A model generated the notes under the pieces. It saw only the letters and a program-made list of their open reading frames with translations. It had not been told where the DNA came from and made no database searches. Positions 49,236 through 60,228 of a stretch of 64,000 nt of DNA are shown one piece after another; position 1 is the stretch's first letter, and each line of letters begins with the position of its first letter. The DNA is from Astrothelium macrocarpum. Its lineage: Eukaryota; Ascomycota; Dothideomycetes; Trypetheliales; Trypetheliaceae. The position numbers and the translations under genes are program-made. The stretch is from assembly GCA_021030915.1 (NCBI GenBank), contig JAGEMR010000005.1, positions 496,001 to 560,000 of the forward strand, read 5' to 3'.

Positions 49236-49487
49236 GACGATTTGCATCATACGATAGGAAAATGTACTATAAAAAGTTTTTCTAGATGAATTGGAACACC
49301 ATATGGAAAATCCTTTCTGACTGTGTGCAACTTCGGACCCAAAGTAGAAATGCTCGAACTTCATGTACGTACATGTCAACGCAATAATGCACCTGCATTG
49401 TGTGGCGAGCTGCCTGGTCTTTGCTTTGCGAATAAATGCATCTGATCTGCAGCCGAGAACAGCTTGCATTCAAAATCAGTTGCCGTC

Positions 49488-50456
49488 ATGCTAGCTTCAG
49501 GCTTCACGAATGCACCAGTCTCCAGATTTCTGGTCTTTTCTATTACAGTGAGCTCTATATTAGCGAGTATAACCGACAGCAAACACCTGTTCTACATTGA
49601 AATCGTGCCCCATCTCTGGGGGTATGGGCAGCTATGGAGATTACTGGTCTGGCAAGTCAGTGACCGAATTCACGGAACCTCACGAACCTAATCGCCTCAA
49701 TGCCCAACTGAGATGCTGATCAAAACTTTAGCTATGCTACCTCAACTCGACAGAAGTTCTCTTTGCAGCAATGACCTTTTACAACCTCCGCATCGTTGAA
49801 CGCCTTTGGGGTTCCCGCAAATTCGCCGTACTACCTCCCACCCCTCCAGCCTCACCTCCATTTCACTAATTCTACAACTCCAGTCCTTCCTACTCTCCAC
49901 CACGCCCTACACTCTCCTCCTCCCACCCCTCCTCCTCACCCTCCTCCGACCCTTCTCCCTCTACCACCCCTCGACCAACTACCTCCCCGCAGGCCCGACC
50001 CCGCTCATCTTCGCCCTCCTCGCGCAATACCACGCCGCCATCCCGCACATCTACAAATATCGCATTCTCACCAGCGCCTCCAGCTCTCCAACCCCATCCT
50101 CCTCCTCGCTCGACCTCACCCTCACATCCAAAACGCTCTCCTACCTCCCCGCCGCGCAGCTCGCGCTCGCGCAGCTGCCGACGTCCCTGCTCACCGCCGC
50201 CGTCGGCTGGCTCGTTGGCTACGCTTGGCGTGCCGAGCTGCTCCCTGGCGCGCGCTGGCGCATCCCGGACGCAGTGTGGGGAGGTGGGAAGGCTGGGGCG
50301 GGAAGGGATCGCAGAAGGGTGGAGGGGCTGAGGAGGAGGATGGAGGGCGAGGTTGCCGAGGCGAGTGGGAGTGGGGTTAGGGATGGGGAGGGAGGCGAGG
50401 CGAGGAGGAGGACGTTGGGAGGGCAGATTTTGGATCAATTTCGTGGGGCGATGTGA
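49488..50456 (+). CDS. DSC2: Dsc E3 ligase complex rhomboid-like subunit Dsc2
   Basis: Pseudoprotease rhomboid-like membrane subunit of the Golgi/endosomal Dsc ubiquitin ligase, which in fungi cleaves and activates the sterol regulator SREBP and degrades misplaced membrane proteins. Exons 49488-49655, 49732-49827 and 49884-50456 (introns of 76 and 56 nt) give 278 residues. The N-terminus [17 protein letters not shown], the [41 protein letters not shown] junction and [19 protein letters not shown] restore a continuous rhomboid-like six-helix fold. [22 protein letters not shown] is the conserved central helix. It ends [12 protein letters not shown], where no UBA domain follows, unlike fission-yeast Dsc2. 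The upstream TTG-initiated extension is rejected. The C-terminal linker is Gly/Arg/Glu-rich from G-rich DNA. Confidence 0.87.
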
Positions 50457-50867
50457 GTGGGGAATAGAGGAGGGCGCAGAGAGAACATGTAAACACGTTG
50501 GTTTTTTTTGGATGTCTGTTGTGACTGTTCGGATCACCTGTTTACTTGGCTAAGCAATAGGCAACTGGCTCAAATTCGGAATTAAATTTGCGTGTTTGTA
50601 GTGCCTGGGGGCAACAGTCAATGACGACGTAGAATTGGACTAAAGTGCGAAATATGGGGACAAGTCTTAATTTGGCGTGGAGTGAAGGGATATAGACTAG
50701 TTTTGGCCTTCCCCATGTGTTCCCAATGTACTATACAGTGCTCTCTTGCCAACTCCTCTATGCACTAGGAGTGGCCAAAATACAAATTGCGCCGACCATG
50801 ATATCGCTAAATAAATCAAAACTTTTATACAGCTACTCTTGTCCAAGATGATATTTTCAATGCCTAT

Positions 50868-51288
50868 TCATTTCCGTTTTACAGGCCCTCTCATATTCGG
50901 ATAGAACCGCGATAGGTGGTAGTTGATGCTATTCTTCTTCTGTTGGTTGGGTTTCTGAGAAAACGAGAAGTTAGCGTTCAATTTGGTCGTCGCTTGGAAA
51001 TGATTCGAGGGATGTTCTCATACTCTCGCATCCATACATCCGCGTAGTTGCTGCTCCAGTTGTATGCAACCTTGCATGGCAGAACCTGACGAAGCCCAAC
51101 AGCCTGTACCGAAAGGTCAAATTCGTGTCTTGCAAGATCCAACTGGAGAATATCATACCTAACATGGATGACATGATACCGAGGCATGGATTAATTTCTG
51201 CTTGATTTGGGCGTCGAACTCGAAGTTTTGGGAGAGGAGGTAAAGGAGGTGCAGCTCTGGTAGCTACCTTCCCAGCCTTTGGTGGCAT
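50868..51288 (-). CDS. MRP10: Mitochondrial ribosomal small-subunit protein Mrp10 (mS37)
   Basis: Small twin-CX9C protein of the mitochondrial ribosome small subunit, imported and oxidised by the Mia40 pathway. Three exons on the minus strand (51159-51288, 51024-51103, 50868-50954; introns of 55 and 69 nt) give 98 residues. A Pro-rich leader ends in KLRVRRPNQAEINP, then the first CX9C (CLGIMSSMLGC) crosses intron 1 and the second (CIQLEQQLRGC) lies in exon 2. After intron 2 a basic tail has KKNSINYHLSRFYPN. Every feature of the family is present. It is not visible as one frame because no exon except the first has an ATG start. Confidence 0.94.
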
Positions 51289-51572
51289 TTTCGCAGATTC
51301 TCAGGAGTTCTGCCAGTGGGGATTGAACTAGAGCGCAATGAAATTGAAGCAGATTGCAAAACAGCCAAACCATTCGTAAAGCAAGATGAGTTGAGTAGAT
51401 GAGGTCGGTAGCGAACGGAGCTAGTACGCAAGTGGAATAGCTGCCTGCGGGCACTCGCTTAGTTTGTTTACCTTACTTCTGTTTGGTCGTTTGCCTGCAT
51501 GTGTCTTTCCATCGCGAACATATTTATCAACTTTTTCAAAGGCTACTTTCAATTACTGCATCATCTTTAAAC

Positions 51573-53916
51573 ATGAGCGAGAATAGCGACGCGTTCGATA
51601 ATCACGAACCTCATTTTACTGCGGAATGGACTCATGGTGATGCACCTTACCTCAATCCCAGCAAACGCTCCAAACCGCATCGCGCATGGGAAAGACAGCC
51701 ACATCCACCATTCGCCCAGCAGAGCCGATTCCGTAAAGTGTGGAGACGATACAGCCCCAAATCCCAGCGCTCACTTCCGCCGAATCCAACGTATTCTTCT
51801 CTATCGATATCTCAACAATCGCCTCAAAAGGTTACCAAGAAATTATGTATTAGCGATGGAGAGGATAGCTACCGTGGAGCAGCAACACGGTGGGAAAAGG
51901 ATAGGCCTATTCGGTTTCGTACGTACACCATGTGGAAGCAATTTATGCTTGAGTTACTAACTGTCTTGTGAAGGGAAAGAACAAGTGCTAGAGACAACGG
52001 ATGCTCAGGAGAATCAACTAGAGACCGATGCCAAGGAAATTGGTGATGATACCGGGGAAGATGCACAGGATGAAATAGCATCGGGAATTTCTGGTGGTGA
52101 ACAGGGCAATACTAGGAATGTGGAACCCTCCACACCGTCTCTACAAACGCAGACAGCGATCATTGTGCCATCAGTGGGCGGAGAACAATTAGCTCAGATA
52201 GACGGGCCGGGGACACAGCAAGGACTGTGTTCTGATCATCAGCTACACTTGAACAGTGATCAGCGTGAGGCGGCAAAAGAACTCAGGTCAGTGTTTCCAT
52301 CCGGAGATAGGATCTCGCTGCCATTTGAAAGCGTTTTCCCGGACGGCAGCATTGAGTACAGGGATGGCGACGAGTGTGACGCGCACTTTGAAGGGAATTT
52401 TGAGGTCCAGGTCAAAGCTGCAGGTAGAGATCAGGTCTCCTCAGAAGCATTACAAGACTCCAGCAATATTGCACTCCATTTACGGCCTTTAGCGGTGCAA
52501 CTGAATCCTGTGCAGCGCTCGGACGAACTTCAGGAACAGTTGTTGGAGACCGATGTGACGCAAATCACCGAAAAGGAACCAATCATTCATAGACATGAAG
52601 AACAAGATGACAAAGCTGTGCTATTTGAGCAGCAATTTACGCATGGGGTAAACACTCAGAAAGACTCAATTGAAGCCGCTGGCTTCGTGGCGGGCTCGGT
52701 CGGGACGCAGTCCGAACATGTTGAAGATGTGTTTGACGGCTTTGCGGACGATGAACAAATATCAACTCACACCATGAGCGTGTCAACATCAGACAAACAG
52801 GCAGGCAAAACACCACCCACAGAGATTGTGATCAACAGCGAAACCAGTGACGAGCTTCCAAAGCTCAATTTTGAACAACTGACGGACTCTAAATCGAGCC
52901 TTTCTGCTCAACTCAATTCAGACACTGCAGTCTTACAGGCCTATCTCAATCGCAAGCAAGCCAACAAAGCAGAGAATCAAAGCGCAAACAGCATTGCCAG
53001 TCGTGCTTCTCTTTCACATCGTCGAGATTCAGACGCGGTTCGTCAAGCACTAGCCTCGCCGCGATTAGTGCTGGAAGACAAAGACGTCAATTCTCCGACT
53101 CCAAGCAAGTCTAGAAACAAAGCTCCTGATGCAGTCGACATCAATACACCCATTAAAGATGCGAACAAGTCTGTAAATACTGGTACTACTGACCTTCCAG
53201 AGAAAAATCAGGCAACAACGCCAGCGCGGCGCAGTACACGGAAGAAAAGTCGTATACCACCCCCACCAAGCGGGACATCTGCCATCCAACCAACGAGTAT
53301 CGCCGTCCGAAGCGGGACAGATCCTGTAATTCTCAAGAGAACCGATGCGCAAGAAATGGCCGTCATCACGCGTTCCAATACGCGTAAAAACAAAGGCGCC
53401 GCCTTGCTCCCCAAGCCAAGGCTTGCGAAATTGGTGACTGTCAGCGTCCCTGAAGAAGCCAACGCAGAAGCAGATCAGCATGTATCACGGTCCATAGCAT
53501 GGGCAGATCCTCTGGTCCAGGGCATGCTTTCACCTGAAAAAGATGAAATTGAAGATCCAGCCGACATCTCGCAGGAAGAGCCCAGAGACCAGACGCCGAA
53601 GCCGCGTCTCAGGCGTTTGAGAGGCGCAGGAAACGGAACTCCAGCAAAGGGATTGCTTACTACTGCACAGTTGCCCACCGAAGTCACACTCACTACAACA
53701 AACTCTGGACAGGGCGGGCCGGTTGCGAAGCCCAGGAAGGTGCCATCGCCGCGAAAGTTGAAATTCGTGGCTGCAAATGAAATGAAAGAGAACCGGTTAG
53801 TGACGCCGAAGAAATCGGGCATTCCTGTGGGGACGGGCGCAACTGCAACGAGAGCTTCTGGGAGGAAGCGCGCTACTGGAGTACAGGGGAGAACTAGCTC
53901 CACCTTTGATGTGTGA
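51573..53916 (+). CDS. Large hypothetical, mostly disordered protein
   Basis: A 762-residue protein from exons 51573-51918 and 51974-53916 (55-nt intron, GTACGT donor). No family recognised. The N-terminus (EPHFTAEWTHGDAPYLNPSK, then an RFRKVWRRYSPKSQRSLPPN segment) is basic and aromatic-rich, probably the conserved part. The middle is Gln/Glu/Ser/Thr-rich and acidic. The last 300 residues are Lys/Arg/Pro-rich with several SP/TP sites and short basic clusters (RRSTRKKSRIPPP, SPRKLKFVAANEMKENR, TPKKSGIP) resembling nuclear localisation and CDK sites. A nuclear, cell-cycle-regulated or chromosome-associated role is possible but is inference. The start is the first ATG of the conserved part; the longer frame upstream is less likely. 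Confidence 0.75.
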
Positions 53917-54166
53917 GAAGATCATTAACTGGGGAGTTCTGTCAATTTGACAGAGACCGGTCTTCGGCTGCGTGAAAAGTGTAATTTCATGGAAATGGGC
54001 GTCGCTTAACATGGGCGACGAATCCCATAGCATTGCTACAGTCATAATCCGCTTCTTTTACTCTTTTTCCTCTACAAAGTACAACTAAGCTTTTCGAGAA
54101 ACCAAAGACATTGACAAGACTACTGTTTGATTTCAGGTGTGCAAATCGATTGAAATCTTCGTTAAA

Positions 54167-55318
54167 CTAGAGGTGGGAAGTCATCGGTGTATGCATTTCT
54201 TCCAGTTTCCTTTCGCTATCACTTACCAACTCCGTCCACATTTCGCGCCTTGACTCCACAAACTCTGCCCAAGCGTCAATACCTTTTGTGGCTATGTACT
54301 CGGCAAGCTCAATCCCATCTCTGATAGCCATGTTCGCACCTTCACCACCCAGAATGGGCGTTGCGTGGATGGCATCTCCTATAAGGAACACACCACGATT
54401 TGCAAATTGTTTGGCCTCGTCGAGGTCTGGTCTGACCGTTCGCATCAGCCAGTGCAAGACGCGATCTTTGCGGACCTCGTCGGGGTCGAATATTGCCTTG
54501 AATGGCGGCTCGAGACCTTGCAGCGTCGCTAATTCTTCGTAGAATTCTTCTGGGACTTTGGTCGCATCTGCATTCGGTCGATTGGGTGCATGTAACGGGT
54601 CGCTGTTCGAGTTTGAGCTCGAACTCCGTGCTGGCCGAGAGTATGTGTAGCTAATAGTAACGTGGGAACCGCCAAGATCACTCACAGCCACTTCCAGTCG
54701 AGCGTCCCCTTTCTGGGTCTCAATGACCGCATTGTCTTGCATATATTTATGCATATCATCCATGTACTCGGGATTTGGAATGCGTCGTCTCCCGTTGAAG
54801 ACAACATAATGGAGGACATGGGGCTTCATGGAAGAGCATAAAGTTTGGCGCACGATTGAGTGAACACCGTCACAGCCGACAAGACACGTGCTTCTCAGAC
54901 TCTTTCCGTCGTCAAATAACGCAGTAATTTCTCTGGATTGTGCATCGAATTGTATATTCTTAAGCCTTTGGTCCCACCTTACTGACAGCTCAGTCCCTAA
55001 TAGAGCTTCAAGACTGCCTCGGTGGCAACGAAAAGCATCAGCCTGGAGAGAGTTGTTCTTCCCTAACCTGCCACTGCCACCTTGTTGGGCGTCGACTGCT
55101 AGCTTGTTCCGAAATGTCGCCTCGTCCATGTGAAGCAGACTAAGCAGTGGCCGGTAAGTTGACCCGTAAAGTGTGATGCCATAATTGTGTCGCGGAGACG
55201 AGGTTGCGCGGTCGTATATGACCGCAGCTATTCCTTTACGTTTCAGACATATTCCAAGACATAGTCCACTGAGTCCTGCTCCGATAATGGTAACTGTGGG
55301 CGGAGACATAGACACCAT
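54167..55318 (-). CDS. FAD-dependent (class A) monooxygenase
   Basis: Flavoprotein hydroxylase of the p-hydroxybenzoate-hydroxylase-like group using NAD(P)H and O2. It is intronless with 383 residues. GAGLSG (residues 13-18) binds the FAD ADP moiety. The DG motif (CLVGCDGVHSIVRQTL, about 145-160) and the GD motif (GVFLIGDAIHATPILGGEGANMAIRDG, about 320-345) are both intact. The N-terminus is slightly extended before the first strand. Such enzymes hydroxylate aromatics or polyketide and meroterpenoid intermediates. The nearby P450 and UbiA relic make a biosynthetic role possible, though the substrate cannot be read from sequence. Confidence 0.9.
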   Translation of the reverse strand: MVSMSPPTVTIIGAGLSGLCLGICLKRKGIAAVIYDRATSSPRHNYGITLYGSTYRPLLSLLHMDEATFRNKLAVDAQQGGSGRLGKNNSLQADAFRCHRGSLEALLGTELSVRWDQRLKNIQFDAQSREITALFDDGKSLRSTCLVGCDGVHSIVRQTLCSSMKPHVLHYVVFNGRRRIPNPEYMDDMHKYMQDNAVIETQKGDARLEVAVSDLGGSHVTISYTYSRPARSSSSNSNSDPLHAPNRPNADATKVPEEFYEELATLQGLEPPFKAIFDPDEVRKDRVLHWLMRTVRPDLDEAKQFANRGVFLIGDAIHATPILGGEGANMAIRDGIELAEYIATKGIDAWAEFVESRREMWTELVSDSERKLEEMHTPMTSHL

Positions 55319-56191
55319 CTGATCGAATTAATGACAGCAATCTCTATCCGAATGGAATGACACGTGATAACGCCAGAGGTACGAACTACCTACCTACTGC
55401 AACACCATGACCGTGTTCAATCCGACAGAAGTTGGACAAATTTCTTCATAGACACTAATTGAGCTCGAATCTATTTAAATAATTAAACAACAAACTAGGT
55501 TCCTATTCAAGCAGTACAAAGCACGGTTGCTAACAGTTCATCCGCTAGGGGTTACTCATCATTCTGCCCACTCAGTACCTAAGGTACCCTTGCTCCCCAT
55601 GCATTCGACAGGGGCTCAAAACCAGGCCATGCCGCTAATTCATGCGTGTCTTTTCTCTCCCCCTGTTACTGGAATTCAACTCGGAAGAAACGTCGGATAT
55701 GGTGGCATAGCCGTCCCATATCAATTGTGTCTCTCCTTTGTATTCCCATATTCACAAAAATCGGATCCTGCTAAGATAACGGCGCATTTTGGCATCCAAC
55801 GAACATATCTACATCAAGTAATCATGATGATATTCTAATGTCCTGGATATTTGGGGTTTCCATTTAACGGTGAAAGGCTCGACTTGTATCACAAATCTCA
55901 TCTCTATCCATGATATGGAATTGCCATGTCTGCCAAAGTAAAAATGGTGTTAATTTTGGAGTGAATTTGTTGGATGCGTATCACCCACGATCCATATGTG
56001 AGCATTACACTCCGGCTAGAAAATCTCCGTACAAGATCTGACCGAATGTAGTTCCTAGTCTGGATCGTTGTATCGAACGAAAGTTGGTTTTTTAAGATGC
56101 ACGAGCTACTCGCGTTTAGCCAGGCCAGAATTGCACAGATTGCACCAAGCGCCAAAAAATGCGTGATCAACATCAAAATTCCTGGATAGTA
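55319..56191. other. Intergenic, 870 bp; nothing recognised
   Basis: Contains the 5' side of the FAD monooxygenase and the 3' side of the ankyrin gene. A 90-codon minus-strand ORF at 55904-56176 has a hydrophobic start but no recognised family and overlaps the probable 3'UTR, so it is not called. Confidence 0.4.
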
Positions 56192-58829
56192 TCACAGTTG
56201 GTAGGGATTGAAGCCGCCCTGGGTGGTACGTTCTGCCACATGTTCAAGATACAAACCAACCCCATGAAAATCGGCATCTCGAGCAATTTCAGCGGCAGTC
56301 CTGCTGCCTATTCCCGTTGTTTTTGCACACACATCAGCTCCGGCCATAACAAGGCTCTCGACGATGGATTGGTGGCCTCTCGATGCAGCTCGCATGAGCG
56401 CCGTCCAGCCGCCCTCTCCTGTGTCCTCAGGATTCTCGCTTCTCGTTTCAAGATCAGCTCCTCTTTTGAGAAGCAAATTGACAACGGAACCATTGCCAAG
56501 AAAACACGCCTCTTGCAGTGGAGTCGAGCCAGTATGGCTGCGGATTGACATACTGGCGCCATGGTCAAGTAGCGCCTTTGCACAGGAATACGCATCAGTC
56601 ACAGCAGCCATGGAAAGCGGGGTATGCCCTACGAAGGTTCGCGCATTAATGTCCGCTTTGTTACAGAGAAGCTCCTTCACCAGGCCCTCATTAGAATGAA
56701 TGACTGCCTCATGTAGTGGTGTACTACCGAACTCATTCTTCGTGGATGGATTCGCGCCATTTTCAAGAAGTAACCTTGCGCACTGGAAATGATTATGAGA
56801 GCAAGCCACGTGCAAGGATGTATCACCATCGTCATTCATGGTGTCCAAGAACGCTCCTCCTTCTGTTAATATCTGGGCTGCTTTTAAATGGCCATGCTTG
56901 CAAGTTTCACTCAGAGGAGTATACCCTTTGCTATTCATGGCATTGACATTTGCACCAGCTTCCACGAGTAATTGCATTTGGCCAATATTGTTCTTGATAG
57001 CGGCTATACACAGAGCTGTGTATTTGAACATTTCGCCTTTTACTTCCGTAGCGGCGCCGGCATTTAGTAAGAGCTTCGTAATCTCGTCATAGCTCTGCTG
57101 TTGAGGTGTGATCCCAGCGACTTCCATAAGTGCAGTAGTACTTCGGTCGTTCCGAGCGTCCACGTTAACGCCCTTTCCAATTAACCATTCAACAGCAGGG
57201 ATCAGCCCTGATTTGGCACAATGGGTTAAAGGAGAACCGCTTCCTTTGAACAGAGCCTCGACATCGGGATTAACTTCCCACATCAGTTCGGCAATGTCGA
57301 AACGGCATGCATATAAGGCTCGCTGTAAAGCTGTCAAGTCCTGACGATCTCGGAGCGTGAGGTTAGCATTGCGTTTCAGAAGCAGCTGAACCATTTGACC
57401 ATTTCCTCTGAGGACCGCATGGATCAACGCCGTTCTACCTTGGTTATCTTGTGCATTTATATGTCCATACTGCGGAATTTCTAACAGACGTTTAGCGACT
57501 TCAACGCGATTGGCAACAATAGCAGTCATGAGAGGAGTGCGACCAGCGTCATTGGCAAAGTCATCTAATGCACCATCTGCAATCAGAAAATCGACAGCGT
57601 CTACATGCCCCTTATCAGCAAAATAGTGAAGCGCTGGACCCCGCTGTATAAGACCACCTGGTTGTTCAATAAGCCACTTTACAAACTCGTCAGTGGCCAT
57701 TTCCAATGGCGTCTTGTTGAATTTCGAATCGCGATATGAGTTTCGAGCTCCTTTATCCAGTTAATACTTTACAATTGTGGCATTGTTATTTTCAGCGGCT
57801 ATATGTAGTGCCGTTCTTCCGGAGTAATCTATCATGTTTGGATCGGCGCCATCTTCGCAGAGTACCTGGACACGATCATGGTATCCTTTCGAGGTGCACA
57901 CGTGTAAAGCAGTTCGACCGTCCGTATCTCTTCCGTTGATGTCTATTCGCGCGTCGCTAAGCATACGGCGAATTTCGAAGACACTCTTTGATAGGATAGC
58001 ATCATGTAAAGACTCCTGGACTGGGTCATTCTGGGAAACGATTGTAGGCACAAATGTAACTGGGCCTCGTGGCGCGCTCACAGCATCCGAAGCCATGGGG
58101 ATAGGGGACAAAGATCGCAGTCGTTCATTAATGCTCTGAATGCCAGTTTGCACCGAGTTAATACCACTAATCGTGCTTTGTGCCTTCTCGCGGAGATCGT
58201 AATATTGCTTTTTGCTCTGTTGATCAAGCCTTTCGGCTTGAGCACTGCCAATGTATCAACATGTTGCAAAAGCAGCGAACCACACTTTACGAATGAAAGC
58301 TTAGCAGACATGATGCGATAGTGATGATAGGCAGGAAGGGCGGCCAGCAATACCAGGAATACTCCACTTACTTCAGTCTCACGAGCACTCTCGTAGTTAG
58401 CTGTTGTTGGAAAAGCTCCAGTTCTTTCTCCATATCCTCAATACCTTTCCTACCCAGCACAGCCTGGAGGGCAGTATAGAAGTTGCGCAGTGGCTTGGTT
58501 TGCCGAATTTCGAATCGGCGCACAGCAGATGCTAGTTTTTGGGCGAGTTCTTTGCAACGTTCGGCCATTTCTTTTAGTTCTAGATCTTGGCTGTTCCAGG
58601 TATTGTGCTCCGTTTTAGCGTCATAGGAGGATAGCTGTCTACTCAACTCCGAAGTACTTCCTTCAAGCTGTGTGGCAAGGTCATCGAAACCACCAAACTC
58701 TCTGCTTACGGCCGAAGGATCATCCTTGATTCTCCAAGCAATCTTGATAGCCCTCAAGCCAAGTCCCACGAATTGCAACACATTGCCAGCAAGTGAAAGA
58801 GCCGCAAGTGCTGTGGCTGGATCCGTCAT
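56192..58829 (-). pseudogene. STAND-type N-domain + ankyrin-repeat protein with in-frame stop
   Basis: Exon 1 58372-58829 encodes a fungal STAND/NLR N-terminal helical domain (MTDPATALAALSLAGNVLQF, then a long helical bundle). A 127-nt intron leads to exon 2, 56192-58244, with a linker and about 16-18 ankyrin repeats (TPLH/TALM...GA.V patterns). There is no NACHT domain between them. The frame is open throughout except for one TAA at 57761-57763 in an ankyrin repeat (KY*LDKGARNSYRD, where the position is normally Leu). Frame and repeat register continue unchanged on both sides, and no intron can remove the stop while keeping the frame. The gene is therefore probably a recent nonsense allele, a readthrough gene or a base error. 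Without the stop it would be 836 residues. Such proteins act in non-self recognition or signalling. Confidence 0.8.
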
Positions 58830-59288
58830 GGCTAGGTAGTTATCAAAGCTTTCCAATAGCCGTTATCATGGCCACGACAAGTTTAGTTCATCTATTCTCT
58901 GTTGTAAGAAACTGAGTGACCGATGTGGGCGGACGAGGAGTGCCAAGAAAGCGAGGATGTTCTAGCGGTGAACTGTAAAACAGACGTAGGAAAGAGTCCG
59001 GCATGATTTTTGAAACCGAAAAGATTTAGCGCTGGCAATATAGCTTCCTGTGTATCACCGCATTGGTTTTCGAGCCGAACGGACACCCGTCGTTAAAAAA
59101 TTGAAGATAGACGTGATTAAAATAGTGCAAGGGTTTGTGGCGTTTATAGTAGCTCACGTGACAGTCCTGGCGCCGGCGCATCTTCGATCTAGACCGTAGT
59201 AAGGAACAAACTTAGACATACAGCCTTGTTGGCCGACGTACTTTTCTTTTAGCTTGGTCGCTAAGGCACTGCGCTACATACGGGGGCA
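58830..59288. promoter_or_regulatory. Divergent promoter ankyrin / thioesterase genes
   Basis: A 459-bp head-to-head intergenic region. A minus-strand 64-codon frame here has no domain. Confidence 0.4.
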
Positions 59289-60039
59289 ATGGATTCGTCT
59301 CAAGATCGCGAAGCAGCAATGGCCAAAGTTCAAGCCCACTTCTCGAACTTCCGAGAAAGAATGAAAGATCGTGGCACACCAGTACATGCGAGTGCTCTAG
59401 GATCTTGAGACCTGGTTAATTGTTGTGCAAGCAATTCGACGGTGATATAATGTTGAAGTGCCGCCTACTAGACGCGTCTTCCGCCGGCGCGTCTGCTTTC
59501 GAATTAGACTTGGACAATAGATATAGTAACACTCGCGGTAGGTTGGCTGCATCTAATTGAAAGGGGAGAGCTAATCCAAATGTTTTGTTTAGGAGTCCTC
59601 CATGGTGGAGCTGCGGCGCTGATACTTGGTACCGATATACCTAGGAGTATATAGGAATTTTGAGGTTAACACTGTCTTGTCTAGATCAATTCACAACATC
59701 TGCTTTCATTCCATTGTCGACTGAGCTGGAACAGCAGTTGTGCGATACACCATTCAAATAGCCACTGTCAAGCTGCTGATAAATACCAATAGATCACAAC
59801 CACCCGGGGGTGTCTCCTGGAACTTGAACATTACATATCTCCGACCACTTCCTACGCCTGCTACCGTACGAGTTGAATCTAATGTTGTCCATCACGGAAG
59901 GACAATTAGCTTGGTCAAAGGTGTAATCATGTCACAGGATCGTCAGAAGATATATTTTACTTGCGAACAGCACAAAATCGTCAGGCCAGGTCCGATACGT
60001 GTTACAGCCCCAAAAAGGGATATGACGGCTAAGCTTTAA
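59289..60039 (+). CDS. Hotdog-fold (4HBT/PaaI-like) acyl-CoA thioesterase
   Basis: Probable acyl-CoA or aryl-CoA thioesterase. Five exons (59289-59381, 59432-59537, 59593-59628, 59685-59739, 59793-60039; introns of 50, 55, 56 and 53 nt) give 178 residues. Exon 1 is helical and basic, ending RMKDRGTP. Exon 2 gives QFDGDIMLKCRLLDASSAG. The junction to exon 3 creates GVLHGGAAALILD, the hotdog helix with the conserved HGG that polarises the thioester. Exon 5 has GGVSWNLNITYLRPLPTPA and GRTISLVKGVIMS. The gene shows only one short open frame without splicing. It resembles fungal PaaI-type proteins of unknown substrate. Its place beside P450 and UbiA genes could be chance. Confidence 0.85.
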
Positions 60040-60228
60040 TCTAATCCTACATGATCAGGCTCCAATCAAAGGGGTCTCTGATCTATAGTCTAGCTTTCCA
60101 TTCACCGTTCCAATGCAGGGTCTTGGTGGTGAATTGAGTCAAATCTGGAAATGAGGAATCTTGTGCGAATAAACCCTCTCCGTTCTAGCAGGGCCAAGTG
60201 CTGCGGGAATATCGGATCTTGATTGGCT

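Noticed and set aside
49890..50537. A 215-codon minus-strand ORF, Gly/Arg/Glu-rich
   Set aside because: Antisense to DSC2 in strongly biased GC-rich DNA; low complexity, no domain.
55904..56176. A 90-codon minus-strand ORF with a hydrophobic start
   Set aside because: Falls in the likely 3'UTR of the ankyrin gene, and I recognise no family.
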